From assembly GCA_017465565.1 (NCBI GenBank), contig JAFTWA010000040.1, positions 1 to 38,789 of the forward strand: a DNA stretch of 38,789 nt, in the 5' to 3' direction. Positions 24,641 through 35,700 of the stretch are shown in pieces. How positions within the stretch are numbered: the first letter of the stretch is position 1; every line of letters starts with the position of its first letter. Under the pieces are notes generated by a model that saw only the letters and a program-made list of their open reading frames with translations, did not search any database and was not told the DNA's origin. Both the position numbers and the translations under genes were made by a program. This DNA is from Tyzzerella sp. (lineage in GTDB: Bacteria; Bacillota; Clostridia; Lachnospirales; Lachnospiraceae).

Positions 24641-25528
24641 ATGAGTGATGCAACTTTTAAATTAGAAAATGACTGCATGAAGATTGAAGTTTCTCCAGTT
24701 GGAGCAGAACTTCAGAGTTTATATTCCAAGAAAACAGAGATGGAATATTTGTGGCAGCCAGGACACGATATTTGGCCACACCATTCCATGTTGCTTTTTC
24801 CAAGTCCAGGAAGGATAGCGGGTGACCGTGTGATTATTAGTGGAAAGGTTTATCCAGCTACTATGCACGGGTTTGTAAATGATATGGAGTTTGAAGTAGT
24901 AGAGGCTGATAATAAACATCTTCTGTTTCAATTGTCAGCAAATGAGGAGACAAGAAAGTGTTTTCCTTACGAATTCCGCCTGCAAGTGGATTTTTCATTG
25001 GAGAAAGATGTTGTTAGTCAGAAGTTCCGCGTAATCAATGATGATAATAAAATAATTTACTTTTCGCTAGGAGCACATCCCGGGTTTTACTGTCCGATTG
25101 TACTTGGCGAAAGTGGAGACGATTATTCACTAGAATTTGATTCACCACAATACATAAACAGTTTAGAACTACAAGAGGGCACACGCCTGCTTACGGGAAA
25201 AAGAATTCCATGGCTGCAGGGCGGGACTGAAATAAAGATTAGCGACCAGTTTTTTGATGATGGACCGAAGATGCTCGAAGGAGTTCGGGCAGAAGCTATC
25301 ACCATGAAATCAAAACGCTCTGGACATTTTGTGGAATTGGGAATTAAAGATTTTCCATATATGTGTCTGTGGGGCGTAGGGACAAGAATGTCGATTTTTT
25401 GTATTGAGCCATGGTGTGGAGTTTCAGATTTGGCAGATACAGACCATGTCTGGGAAAAGAAGCTCGGAATTGAGGTTGTCGGTGTTGGAGATGTTTTTGA
25501 ACGGACACTGACATTCCGAGTGGGATAA
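24641..25528 (+). CDS. Aldose 1-epimerase-like protein (LacX type)
   Basis: The 295-residue galactose-mutarotase-like beta-sandwich protein has probable catalytic-site histidines H76 (ATMHGF) and H146 (GAHPGF), and the opening 'VSPVGAELQSLYSKKTEMEYLW' common to LacX-like aldose epimerases. These enzymes interconvert sugar anomers or bind hexose derivatives. ATG 24641 follows the stop of the Fe-S gene by two bases with no strong separate ribosome site, which suggests re-initiation. An upstream TTG at 24629 would overlap that gene. Its presence ties the Fe-S module to sugar metabolism. Confidence 0.85.
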   Translation: MSDATFKLENDCMKIEVSPVGAELQSLYSKKTEMEYLWQPGHDIWPHHSMLLFPSPGRIAGDRVIISGKVYPATMHGFVNDMEFEVVEADNKHLLFQLSANEETRKCFPYEFRLQVDFSLEKDVVSQKFRVINDDNKIIYFSLGAHPGFYCPIVLGESGDDYSLEFDSPQYINSLELQEGTRLLTGKRIPWLQGGTEIKISDQFFDDGPKMLEGVRAEAITMKSKRSGHFVELGIKDFPYMCLWGVGTRMSIFCIEPWCGVSDLADTDHVWEKKLGIEVVGVGDVFERTLTFRVG

Positions 25529-25568
25529 ATATTGTCAAAATAAATAAAAAAGGAGAGTTGAAAGGCGT

Positions 25569-26432
25569 ATGAAAAAGAAAAGAAAATTTGATGCATTTCC
25601 ATACTTGCTTTTGTTGCCGGTAATTGCATCTAGTGTTTTGTTTAGTTTTTACCCGTTTCTAAAAACCATTATTTCTTCTGTGGCATTTACTGATACTTTT
25701 GGAAACTGGACAGGATTTGCAGGAGGCACATTTTGGAGCATGATGCTAAAAAATGATGAGTTTTGGATGATATTGTGGACTACTGTGAAATTTGCAATTG
25801 CAAACTTCATTGGAACATTTTTTATGGCGATGCTGCTTGCATTACTTTCTGTAAAAAGAACGAAACTTGGCAAAGTTTACCAGATGCTCTATGCACTGCC
25901 AGTAGCGATGGCTTCTGCTATCAGTTCTGTAATCTGGAAATCATTCTTTAGTCAGAATGGAATTTTAAATTCATGGCTCGGCACAAACATTTCGTGGATG
26001 GTGGATGTGGACAAATCTTTCTGGGTTGTAACAATTGTTACGGTGTGGTGTCATATTGCAGGTAGTTACATTTACCTTCTGGCAGGATTTCGTGGGGTAT
26101 CCGAAGATATTCAGGAAGCAGCTATCGTAGATGGGGCAAATTCTTTTGTGCGAGCATTCAAGATTATGATACCGATGGCATCTCCACAAATTTTCTTTGT
26201 ATTATTTGTAAATATTGTAAATGCAATCAAGACATTTACACAGATTAAGTTGCTTACTGCAGGCGGTCCTGCAAAGTCAACAACGACAATTATGTACGAT
26301 GTCTATGTGAGAGCAATCGAATTAGGAGAGTTTGAGTATGCATGTTGTCTTTCAATAGTACTCTTTATCTTAATCTTCCTGGTAACCAGAATTCAGTTTG
26401 TTTTGGAAAATAAATTCGTACATTATGAATAG
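25569..26432 (+). CDS. Carbohydrate ABC transporter permease (MalF-like)
   Basis: The 287-residue protein has six transmembrane helices and the EAA loop 'EDIQEAAIVDGANSFVRAFK' (about 178-197), which docks the ATPase. It belongs to the CUT1 branch that imports oligosaccharides or glycosides. AAAAAGGAG lies upstream. It pairs with the MalG-like permease 15 bp downstream and the solute-binding lipoprotein after that. No ATP-binding subunit gene is found in the window, so a shared MsmX/MsmK-type ATPase elsewhere is expected. Confidence 0.93.
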   Translation: MKKKRKFDAFPYLLLLPVIASSVLFSFYPFLKTIISSVAFTDTFGNWTGFAGGTFWSMMLKNDEFWMILWTTVKFAIANFIGTFFMAMLLALLSVKRTKLGKVYQMLYALPVAMASAISSVIWKSFFSQNGILNSWLGTNISWMVDVDKSFWVVTIVTVWCHIAGSYIYLLAGFRGVSEDIQEAAIVDGANSFVRAFKIMIPMASPQIFFVLFVNIVNAIKTFTQIKLLTAGGPAKSTTTIMYDVYVRAIELGEFEYACCLSIVLFILIFLVTRIQFVLENKFVHYE

Positions 26433-26447
26433 GAAGGAGAGTGTGCT

Positions 26448-27257
26448 ATGAAAAAGAAAGATATTGTATCTGACATATTTAAAATACTACTTGGTATTGT
26501 TTTGGTTCTGCCGCTAATTTTAGCAGCAAGTATATCATTTATGCCAAAGGCGGATATTATGAAGATTCCGTTTGAATTGAATCTTAGCAATGCGACATTG
26601 GAAAATTATATTCATTCATTTAAATATATGAATTTGTTAACTTATTTTAAGAACTCATTCATTATGGTTGGAATTGAATTACCTTGTAAAGCATTCACGG
26701 CGCTGTTAGCAGCGTATGCGTTCTCACACTTTGAATTTCCAGGTAAGAATTTCCTGTTTACATTAACGCTTACCGTTATGATGATTCCGGGCGAAGTAAT
26801 TATCATGAGTCTTTTCAAGATGATTATGGGATGGAATTTGATTGATACATATGCAGGGTTAACCATTACAGGATTGGTGGATGTAGCTGCGGTATTTATG
26901 CTCCGACAGAATATGTTGTCTATTCCAAAATCTCTTCATGAAGCGGCAAGGATTGATGGTTGTGGACGTATGAGATATTTCTTCAGCATTCTTGTGCCAC
27001 TGTGCAGGACGGTAGTTGCAGCATATGCACTTAGAGGATTTATTAATATATATAACAGTTATATGTGGCCACTTTTGGTTACAACAAAAGATGAGATGAG
27101 AACCATACAGACGGGAGTTGCGCAACTTAGCTGGAGTAGTCACAGCGGACTGGTACTTGCGGCAGCTATGATTACATCAATTATTCCGTTAATGGTATAT
27201 TTCTTCGGAATGGATTCTATCGTAGAAGGTATGACTGCAGGAGCAGTGAAAAATTAA
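26448..27257 (+). CDS. Carbohydrate ABC transporter permease (MalG-like)
   Basis: The 269-residue membrane protein has six helices and the EAA loop 'KSLHEAARIDGCGRMRYFFS' (about 163-182). The N-terminal 'SISFMPKADIMKIPFELNLS' and the 'AYAFSHFEFPGKNFLF' segment are typical of CUT1 MalG-like subunits. AGGAAGGAG precedes the ATG. It forms the translocation pore with the upstream MalF-like subunit. A hairpin lies between this gene and the binding-protein gene. Confidence 0.93.
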   Translation: MKKKDIVSDIFKILLGIVLVLPLILAASISFMPKADIMKIPFELNLSNATLENYIHSFKYMNLLTYFKNSFIMVGIELPCKAFTALLAAYAFSHFEFPGKNFLFTLTLTVMMIPGEVIIMSLFKMIMGWNLIDTYAGLTITGLVDVAAVFMLRQNMLSIPKSLHEAARIDGCGRMRYFFSILVPLCRTVVAAYALRGFINIYNSYMWPLLVTTKDEMRTIQTGVAQLSWSSHSGLVLAAAMITSIIPLMVYFFGMDSIVEGMTAGAVKN

Positions 27258-27268
27258 ATTCGGTACAT

Positions 27269-27293
27269 AACTGCACCGAGAGTAGATGCAGTT
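27269..27293 (+). terminator. Hairpin between permease and binding-protein genes
   Basis: A 7-bp stem (AACTGCA / TGCAGTT) with an 11-nt loop is followed by TTAT only. It is too weak for full termination and may instead stabilise the upstream or downstream mRNA, so that the binding protein is made in excess. Confidence 0.5.
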
Positions 27294-27329
27294 TTATGAC
27301 AATATAAAAAAGTAATGGAGGTAATTATC

Positions 27330-28676
27330 ATGAAAAAGAAACTTTTATCAACAATTCTCGTACTTGTTCTTGCATGCTCATGTTTGACAGCATGCGATGG
27401 AGGTGCAGGAGATGACACAAACGCATCAGGAAAAATAGAACTTTCTCTTTGGAGTACTTACACAGAAGCAAGTAACTTGAAACTGACTGAATTGGTAGCA
27501 AGATTCAACGCACAGAGCGATAAGTATGAAGTGAAAATGGAGATTGGACAAAGCGCATCTGGAAATCGTCAAAAACTTGCAGCATCTACTCCAGATTACT
27601 ATCCATCTATGTTCATGGGAACAAACAATGCGATTGTAGAGTATGCTCAATCAGACTATACGGCTCCTATTCAAACATTTATTGATGCAGATAGTGAAGA
27701 TTGGACAGCAGATGTCTTAGGCGCGGTAAAAACAGGTTTTTCAGATAATGAAGGTAATTTAATTGGTTTGCCAGTTGGAACTAGTGTAAAAGGATACATG
27801 GTAAATGTTGATTGCCTAACAGCAGCAGGATATACATTAGACCAAATGACAAGCTTTGAAAAAATTGCTGAGGCTGCTCAGGCTGCAAAGCAAAAAGGTG
27901 TTTGCCAATACGGATATATCCCATCTGACGGAAGCGATATCCTTAATATGTTATTGTATCAAGGAGTAAACATCTTTGATAGTGGAGACGGATACGACGG
28001 AGATGTTACAAAATGTCTTTACGGAGAAGGCGAGACAAATAAATATTTAAAGAAATATTGTGAAATCTTAGCAGGACTTTTCAAAACAGAAGCAGCTATG
28101 AAGAATACAAATGGTGCTGATGGTGGTACTTCTACATTCGTAAATGGAAAAGCAATGTTCTGGGGAACAACAAGTTCATTCGTTTATGAATTTGCAGATG
28201 TTGATATGAACTTTGAATGGGCATTCATTCCATTTAGAGGTGTTGATGACAATGCAAAATATACAGATGTAGTGTTCGCTGAAGGAACAGGAATCTTTAT
28301 TGGAAATACTGGCGATGAAAAAGAAATGCAAGGTGCATATGAATTTATCAAGTTTCTTGGAAAACCAGAAAACCAGATATTCTGGTGTACGTTCCGTGGA
28401 TATACACCATATACAAAATCTACATTAGATAGTCAGGAATGGATTACATGGAGAGATGCGAACCATCCAACAGAACTCGCATTAGAAGCACCATTACAAA
28501 ATGCAGATATGGGACTTAGATTCCCTAACGTTCCATTGATTTCAAAAATTCTTACAGTTAATAAAGAACTTACAAGCTATATTATGTCTGACCCTACTGG
28601 CGATTTAGATGGATATATTAAACAGACAGTTGATTCTGTGAATCAGTCAGTTGATATGATGAATGCTCGTAAATAG
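27330..28676 (+). CDS. Extracellular sugar-binding lipoprotein of ABC transporter
   Basis: The 448-residue family 1 solute-binding protein has a lipoprotein signal peptide: a basic start, a hydrophobic core, and a lipobox LTAC with C22 as lipid anchor. The mature protein opens 'IELSLWSTYTEASNLKLTEL', the usual first strand of MalE/UgpB-like proteins, and contains many aromatic residues suited to sugar stacking. ATG 27330 lies nine bases after GGAGG; an upstream start at 27315 would extend the signal peptide without a site. It should deliver the glycan or glycoside to the two permeases just upstream. Confidence 0.93.
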   Translation: MKKKLLSTILVLVLACSCLTACDGGAGDDTNASGKIELSLWSTYTEASNLKLTELVARFNAQSDKYEVKMEIGQSASGNRQKLAASTPDYYPSMFMGTNNAIVEYAQSDYTAPIQTFIDADSEDWTADVLGAVKTGFSDNEGNLIGLPVGTSVKGYMVNVDCLTAAGYTLDQMTSFEKIAEAAQAAKQKGVCQYGYIPSDGSDILNMLLYQGVNIFDSGDGYDGDVTKCLYGEGETNKYLKKYCEILAGLFKTEAAMKNTNGADGGTSTFVNGKAMFWGTTSSFVYEFADVDMNFEWAFIPFRGVDDNAKYTDVVFAEGTGIFIGNTGDEKEMQGAYEFIKFLGKPENQIFWCTFRGYTPYTKSTLDSQEWITWRDANHPTELALEAPLQNADMGLRFPNVPLISKILTVNKELTSYIMSDPTGDLDGYIKQTVDSVNQSVDMMNARK

Positions 28677-28699
28677 TGATTTTGAAAGGGGAAATTCTG

Positions 28700-29752
28700 A
28701 TGAAAAAAATCAAATTTCTAAAGAAAATCAGTTGCCTCATGCTTGTTATGTTAATTACTCTGACTGGCTGTAATTTCAGCCAGTCGGCTTCAAAAGACAG
28801 AATCACTACAGGGGTAGGATATGAGGACACTGTGTTTAACCGCGAGCTGGTAGAAGGAAAGATGGCAGTTTATTATTTGTCATCTGGTCTCAGTATTTCT
28901 ACATGGTACAACCAGACAGCTGGCGGTGATGCTATGATTATCATTATGCCTGATGGTACAACAGCGATGCTTGATTGTGGTCATCAAGGAGAGGGTGCAC
29001 ATGCACTTAATAGATTAAAACAATTAGGTATTGAAAAATTAGACTATTTTATCGTTTCACATCCTCATACGGATCATATTGGCGGTTTTTCTGTTATTGC
29101 ACGTAATGTTGAAATCGGGCATGTATATATGCCTCCTATAGAGGTTATGGACCGAGCTGACGTTGTTGCCAAGGACTTTATAGATGGTTTAGAAGAAAAG
29201 AACATACCATATACACATTTGGCAGCAGGGGATGTTGTAGAACTTTCAAAAGATGTAACGATGAAAGTATACAATCCAGAGCCAGGATTTGGTTCAAATA
29301 CAAAAATTAACTTAAATGAATCCTCGTTACTTACAAAGTTTATCTATAAAGATTCAAGTTATTTGATGAATGGGGATATTGCCAACAACGGCACAAATGA
29401 AAAATTCAACTTTGCTACAGAAGACTATCTCGTAGAAAAGTATGGAGATGAGCTTAAGGCAGACGTATCAAAAATCGGGCATCACGGTAATGCGGATACT
29501 TTGAGTAGTATGGAATGGAGAGAAACGGTAGGTGCTAAGATTTATGCTACATTAACCACATTTCCACGTGATTATGGAGAACATATGAAAAATATCCAAG
29601 CCGGAGGAATTTCTCTTAACACGGCTTTGGATGGAGATTTTGTAATATACACAGATGGAGATGGCACATATGATGTTCAGGTGTCAAAAGACCGCGCTTC
29701 AATGGAATATGAAGTCCTAGACACAAAGGACGGATACATGCATGTAGAATAA
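28700..29752 (+). CDS. Metallo-beta-lactamase-fold lipoprotein (ComEC C-terminal-like)
   Basis: The 350-residue secreted protein has a lipobox LTGC (C24). The metal motif 'HPHTDHIGGF' gives H121, H123, D125 and H126. Further ligands are likely D in 'YLMNGDIA' and the histidines of 'KIGHHGN'. This is the arrangement of ComEC/Rec2-like MBL hydrolases, here without the membrane channel. It is anchored on the outer membrane face, between the sugar-binding lipoprotein and the giant beta-helix protein, with only short gaps. Substrates of such stand-alone proteins are mostly unknown; phosphodiesters or nucleic acids are family precedents, but a sugar ester is possible here. Confidence 0.85.
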   Translation: MKKIKFLKKISCLMLVMLITLTGCNFSQSASKDRITTGVGYEDTVFNRELVEGKMAVYYLSSGLSISTWYNQTAGGDAMIIIMPDGTTAMLDCGHQGEGAHALNRLKQLGIEKLDYFIVSHPHTDHIGGFSVIARNVEIGHVYMPPIEVMDRADVVAKDFIDGLEEKNIPYTHLAAGDVVELSKDVTMKVYNPEPGFGSNTKINLNESSLLTKFIYKDSSYLMNGDIANNGTNEKFNFATEDYLVEKYGDELKADVSKIGHHGNADTLSSMEWRETVGAKIYATLTTFPRDYGEHMKNIQAGGISLNTALDGDFVIYTDGDGTYDVQVSKDRASMEYEVLDTKDGYMHVE

Positions 29753-29768
29753 GGTAAGGAGGATGTTC

Positions 29769-32700
29769 ATGGAAATGAGTAATGAGATAACAAAAAATAA
29801 GAAAAAGTTTCCGATAGGTTTGATCATTTGCCTTGCCCTGCTTATCGTTTGTGCCGGGGCTACGGCTGGAGCATTGATATTAAAAAATGTATCTTCAAGT
29901 AAGAATATAGAACTTTCGGAACAAATGGAAGCGGCTGATGAAGAGACTCTGCGCAAAATCTTGGCCGCAGATGGGACATGTACGATTACTCTTACAGAAG
30001 ACGTGGTTGTTTCAGAGGAATTAGATGTAAATGGTACGAAGACAATTGTTGGAAATAAGAGTATCATCATGGATACTTTCAACATAGGAACTGTAGAGGC
30101 TGTATGTGCTGTTCAAGCTGGAGCACATTTGACGTTAGATGGAGCAACCATCGACGGAAGTGGTGTTGTGAATGGTATCGCTGTAAAAAGCGGTGGAGAA
30201 CTCACATGTCTTTCGGGTGATGTTGTATTCGGATATCCATATGGACTTACGATTGCTGGATTGGCAAATATCGAGGATATTACAATCGATGAAACATTAC
30301 ATACAGGAATCTATGTAGAGTATGGTGGAGAGGCGCACATGAACGGAGGTGTGATTAAGAACAACCTTTATGGTGTTGCCGTTGCATCACAAGCAAGTAT
30401 GACTATCGGTGGTGATAGTGTAATCACAAAGTCAAACGCTATCTTGATTAACAACTACGGAAAACTTGATATCACCGGAGGTAAATTCACAGATGCATTT
30501 GACAATGCGATTACAAACCAAGGTGAAATGACAATCAAGGGTTCAGCAGACAAAATGGTAGAAATCGGTGATGTTGACAGATCCGCAATTGTTTCTAAAA
30601 AGAATTCAAAGTTAACAGTTGAATATCTTCATATGCACGACCTTGGTCTCCACGCAATTGATGTTGAAAAAGACAGTGAGGCTAACATTCAAAATTGTGT
30701 AGCAGAAAAAGCAGGCAGAAGTTGTTTTTATGTGAACAATTCAAAGGTTGTGATGAAGGATGTTTCCATTTCAGACTGTGAAAGTTATGCAATTTATGGC
30801 ACTAAAAATTCCAATGTAGAATTGGAAGGTATCACGGTAAAAGACGTGCAAAATCGTGGTATTGTAAATGACGGAGCTAAAATGACAGCAAAAGATGTTG
30901 TCATTGAAAATACGAAAAAGAATGCGTTCCACACAATGGGTGAAGGTGCGGTTACGAAGATTGAGAATTTGAAAGTTGTCACTCCAAATTCCAATGCTAT
31001 CGCGGCAGTCACAGGTGGAAATGTAAATGCAAAAAATGTAACAATAGAAGAACCGAAGAATGAAGGATTAATTGTTAATGCAGATTCTAAGATTGAAATA
31101 GAAAATGTTACTATCAACAAATCAGGTATGACCAGTGTTGCGAACAATGGTGGAACTCTGGCGGCGAGAAATATCACAATTATCTCTCCAAAGAATATCG
31201 GTATAAAAACAACAGATGGAGGTACATCTGCAGTTAAAGGTGCTGTGATAAAGAATACAGCAAGTCACGCCTTGGCAGTGGAAAAAGGAAGTACTCTCAC
31301 AGTTAGCGATTGTAAGATGGATAAAGTTGGCTGGGATAAAGTAAAATCAGCCGTATATATTTCAAAATCGAAGTTTACAATGAAGAATTCAGAACTCAAC
31401 GATGTGGCTAGTTATGGTATTTATGTAGTTGACGGCGGCAATACAACGGAGAGAGAAACTTATCTTGAAAACGTTACAATCACAAAAGTCGGAACAACGA
31501 ATGGACATAGAGGTATTGCTAACGTAGATTCAAGAATTGCATTAAAAGATGTAAAGGTATCTAATGTCACAGGTGCAGGAATTTATACAAAAGGTGCGAC
31601 GTCAGTTACCAATATGAATGGAGTATCTGTTTCTGATACAAAAGGACCAGCTCTTGGATTCATAGCAGGGACTGTAACTGTAAAAAATACCGAAGTTGAG
31701 GATATTGAAAATGACGGTGTACATGTAGGAAAAGAAGCTCAAGTAAGATTAGACAATATTGCAATTGAAAATGTTAAAGGACAAGGTGTTGGAAACTACG
31801 GCGGTGTTGTTAATATTACAGCTGATAAAGAATGGAACACAGCAAATACAGAAGAAATTGGCGCAAAAATTACGATTATAGGTGAATCTGGAATTTACAG
31901 TGAAGGTGGAACAAGCACAGCTAAAAACACAACAGTTATAAATGCGAAAAAACATGCAGTATGTTTGAAAAAGAGCAGTGATGCAATTATCAACCAATGT
32001 ACTTTTGATACAACTGAAAAATCTGCAGTTTATGTATTAGAATCGAAAATTGATTTAAAGAATTCTAAGGTGTTAAATGCAGGCAGCTATGGTGTTTATG
32101 TAGAAAAGAGTGCAAAGGCTGATGAAAAAGGTGCAACGCTTGAAAATGTTACTGTTTCAAAAGCAGGATACCGCGGCATCGCCAACATAAACTCATATGT
32201 TGTAGTAAAAAATTCTGAAGTAGTAGCATCAAAAGGTGCAGGTGTTTACACTTCTGGGGTGAATGCAATTACTTTGATGAATGAAGTTGTGGCAAAAGAT
32301 ACTGGTGCTAGTGGATTTGCATTGACAGGTGGTCAAGTACAAGCAAGAAATATCACAATTTCAAATACAAAGAACGAAGGTATCTATGTTGGTAAAGATG
32401 TTAATGTAAAAAATCTTGATAATGTTACTATCAAAGATGCAGGAACAGATGGTATTAAAAATGAAGGTGGCACAGTTCATATCACAGTAAATAAAACATA
32501 CAATCCAGAAAACGTAAAAGAAAATGGTGTGACTATTGTAAATCCTGGAAGAATTGGTATCTGGAATACAGGTGCAGGAACACTCACAGGTAAGAGTGTT
32601 GTAATTCAAGATACTGTAACACAAGGTATTTATGTAACAGCAGGTCATGTTGATCTAGATGAAACTACTGTTAATAATGCAAGCGGCCATGGCGTTTCAT

Positions 32701-35700
32701 TGTATGGTGAATCAGCAAAAGCAACATTTAGCAATCTTACAATCAATGACGCAAAGAGTAACGGTATTTACGTTGAAGATGGTACATTAGAATCAACAGG
32801 AACAATTACAATTGACGGCAAAGTTACAGGAAATACAGCTGTTACAGGAGAAGGTCTCTTTGTAAAAGGTGGAAAAGCAAATATTGCTGACATTACTGTA
32901 GTGAATACAAAGGCACAAGGATTGCATTTTGCAAAGAGTAGTGCAGGAAATGTGGCGGATGCAACAATTGAAAAGTTTGATGTAAGTAACACAAACTTAA
33001 GTTCATCAAACGCAGTTGTGTATGTGGATAATGCAAAAGCGACATTAAAGAATGGTACAATCAATGCAAAAAATACGCGTCAAGGTGCTACAACATATGG
33101 TATCAACATCACAGAAAGTACAAAAGCAACTGACAAAATGGTTGTAATCGAAAACGTTACAATCTCAGAAGCAGGTAAATATGGCATTTACAACAGTGGT
33201 TCATGGGTTGAAATGACAGACATTACGGTTGATGAATCAACTGATGATGCGATTTATGTTACAGGTGCAAATGCAGTTGTAAATATGGATACAGTAGACT
33301 TGACAGAATTAAGTAACCGCGGATTAGTAATTGCAGGCGGAACTGTAACAGGTAAGAATGTATCAATCACTGAATTCGAGAATGAAGGTATCAAGTTAAT
33401 CAGTGGAACAAGTTTATCGCTTGACAATGCAACAATTGTTAACGAAAGTAAAAATTCATCAAGCAATAAAGCAGGTATCCTTAACGAGGGCGGTACATTA
33501 ACAATCACAGCTGATAATCAAGCAGTAAATGGGGCTACAATCCAAAATGTGACTGGCGATGGTATCAAAGTTAATAACAATGGTGTAGTAAATGCGACAG
33601 GAGTTACCGTGAAGAACTCTTCTGGATGTGGTATTTACAACGAAAAGGGTGGTACGACTGAAACTCCAAACGTATATAAGAACGTTGTAATTAATAACGT
33701 TGGTAAATTCGGTGTATATGTGCAAGCAGGACAAGCTACTCTTGATAATGTAGATATTAAAAATGTAACAGGAACAGACCGCGACGGTATTAAGAGTGAT
33801 GCGAAGATTGCAATTGTGAATGGTGCTAAAATTGAAAATGTAGCCTCAGGAAATGGTTTAGCCGTTTCTGCAATAGGAAATGTGGAAGCAGATACGTTGG
33901 TTGTAAATCAAGTGTCTGGTAATGCTCTTTTCGTAAAAGGCGGTAATGTGAATGTTACTGTCAAACTTACTGTAAGTAATGTGGGAGCGCAGGCGGTTGT
34001 ATCTAAAGATGATGCAAATGTATCCATTGCAAGTTTTGATGAGATAAACAGCGTAAATACATCTAATGCATATGAAGAAACTGTTTTAGTTGAAAACGCT
34101 AAATTAACTTTAAAAAATGGTACAATTAATACAGGGGACAATTATGGTATTAAGGTAACTGAAAGTACAAAACCAACAGAAAAGAAGGTTGTTCTTGAAA
34201 ATGTTACAATTAACACTCCAAGTAAAAATGGTATTTATAACAATGGTTCATGGGTTGAAATGACGGGAGTTACAGTTGTTAATTCTGCTGATGATAGTAT
34301 TAATGCAGAAGGCGCAGATTCAGTGACTGATATGAGTAATATTACCTTGACAAATCCAGGAAAACGTGGTCTATACCTTGCAGCAGGAACATCGGATATT
34401 AATGGTATTTCAATTACAGGCGCTGAAGACTATGCAATGCAAATTGGACCTAGCGTGTTAATAGGTAAGTTATATGATGTAACTATCAATGGTGCAGATG
34501 ATGGAGAAGGACGTGGCGGTAAACACGGTATTTACGTTGAGGATGAAGCTTTAGTGCAAGATGCAAAAAATATAAGTATTAGCAATATGGCTCAAAAAGG
34601 TCTTTATATGAAGAAAGGAAATGCAACTCAATCAGTAATTAATACGCTTGTGATTAACAATGTATACGAACAAGGAATACAATTGGGTTATGGTGCTAAT
34701 GTCAAAGTTTCTAATTTTGAGGTATCTAATTCAAATAGTAAAGATGGTTCGAATGCAGCAGTTTATGTTCATGATCAGTCAAAGAATGTAGTGTTTGAAA
34801 ATGGTACGATTAGTGCTGTGAAAAATGGAATTACTATTGCAGAGAATTCTGAATTAGTTGCGACAAATGTCCAAATAATTAGAGCAAATGAAACAAATAA
34901 TAATAAAACATTAGTTAGTGTTGGAGCAGGAACAAAATTCACACTTAACGAAAATAATGGAAAATCGCTCATTGGTAAAGAAACAGAATCTCACACCGCT
35001 TATGAGGGACGCGGTGTGGAAGTTTCCGGAGAATTTGTTCTGAATGGTGGAACGATTACTGGTAATAAGATTACAAACAGTACAACTGCTGCTATGTTTG
35101 CAGGAGCTGGTGTATTAGTAAAAGACGGTGCGACATTCACTATGAATGGTGGAAGCATCTCATATAATATTGCTAGTGGAAATCATACTACTAAAAGTAA
35201 TGTTAATACATACGGGGCTGGTGTGGCAGTAGAAGGAAACGATGCCGAAACACAGTTTATCATGACAGGTGGAAGTATTTCCCATAATGATTTAACAGAA
35301 ATTAAAAAATCAAATACATATGGAGCTGGTGTGGCACTGAATGGTGCGAAAGCAAAATTTGAAATGTCAGGTGGAGATATCAGCGACAATGGTAACAATG
35401 ATCTGAATGCCGGAGGAGCAGTATCAATCAATAGTGGTTCAACATTTATCTTAAGTGGTAGCGGACTAATTCAACGCAATAAAGCTAACAATGGTGGCGC
35501 AATACACCATAACAGTGGTAATTTAACCATGGATGGAGGCACTATTGATTCTAATGAAGCAAATGAAAATGGTGGAGCTATTTATATAAATGGTAGTCTG
35601 ACATTTACTATGAATAAGGGAACAATTAGTAAAAATAATGCTAAAAGTAAAGGCGGAGGAATTTACTTAACAGGAGCAGGTACTGTGAAATTATCAGATG

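Noticed and set aside
31350-34800. Repeats within the beta-helix gene as a possible CRISPR or DNA satellite
   Set aside because: Repeats are imperfect, in frame, of variable spacing (about 225-355 residues) and reflect the protein solenoid.
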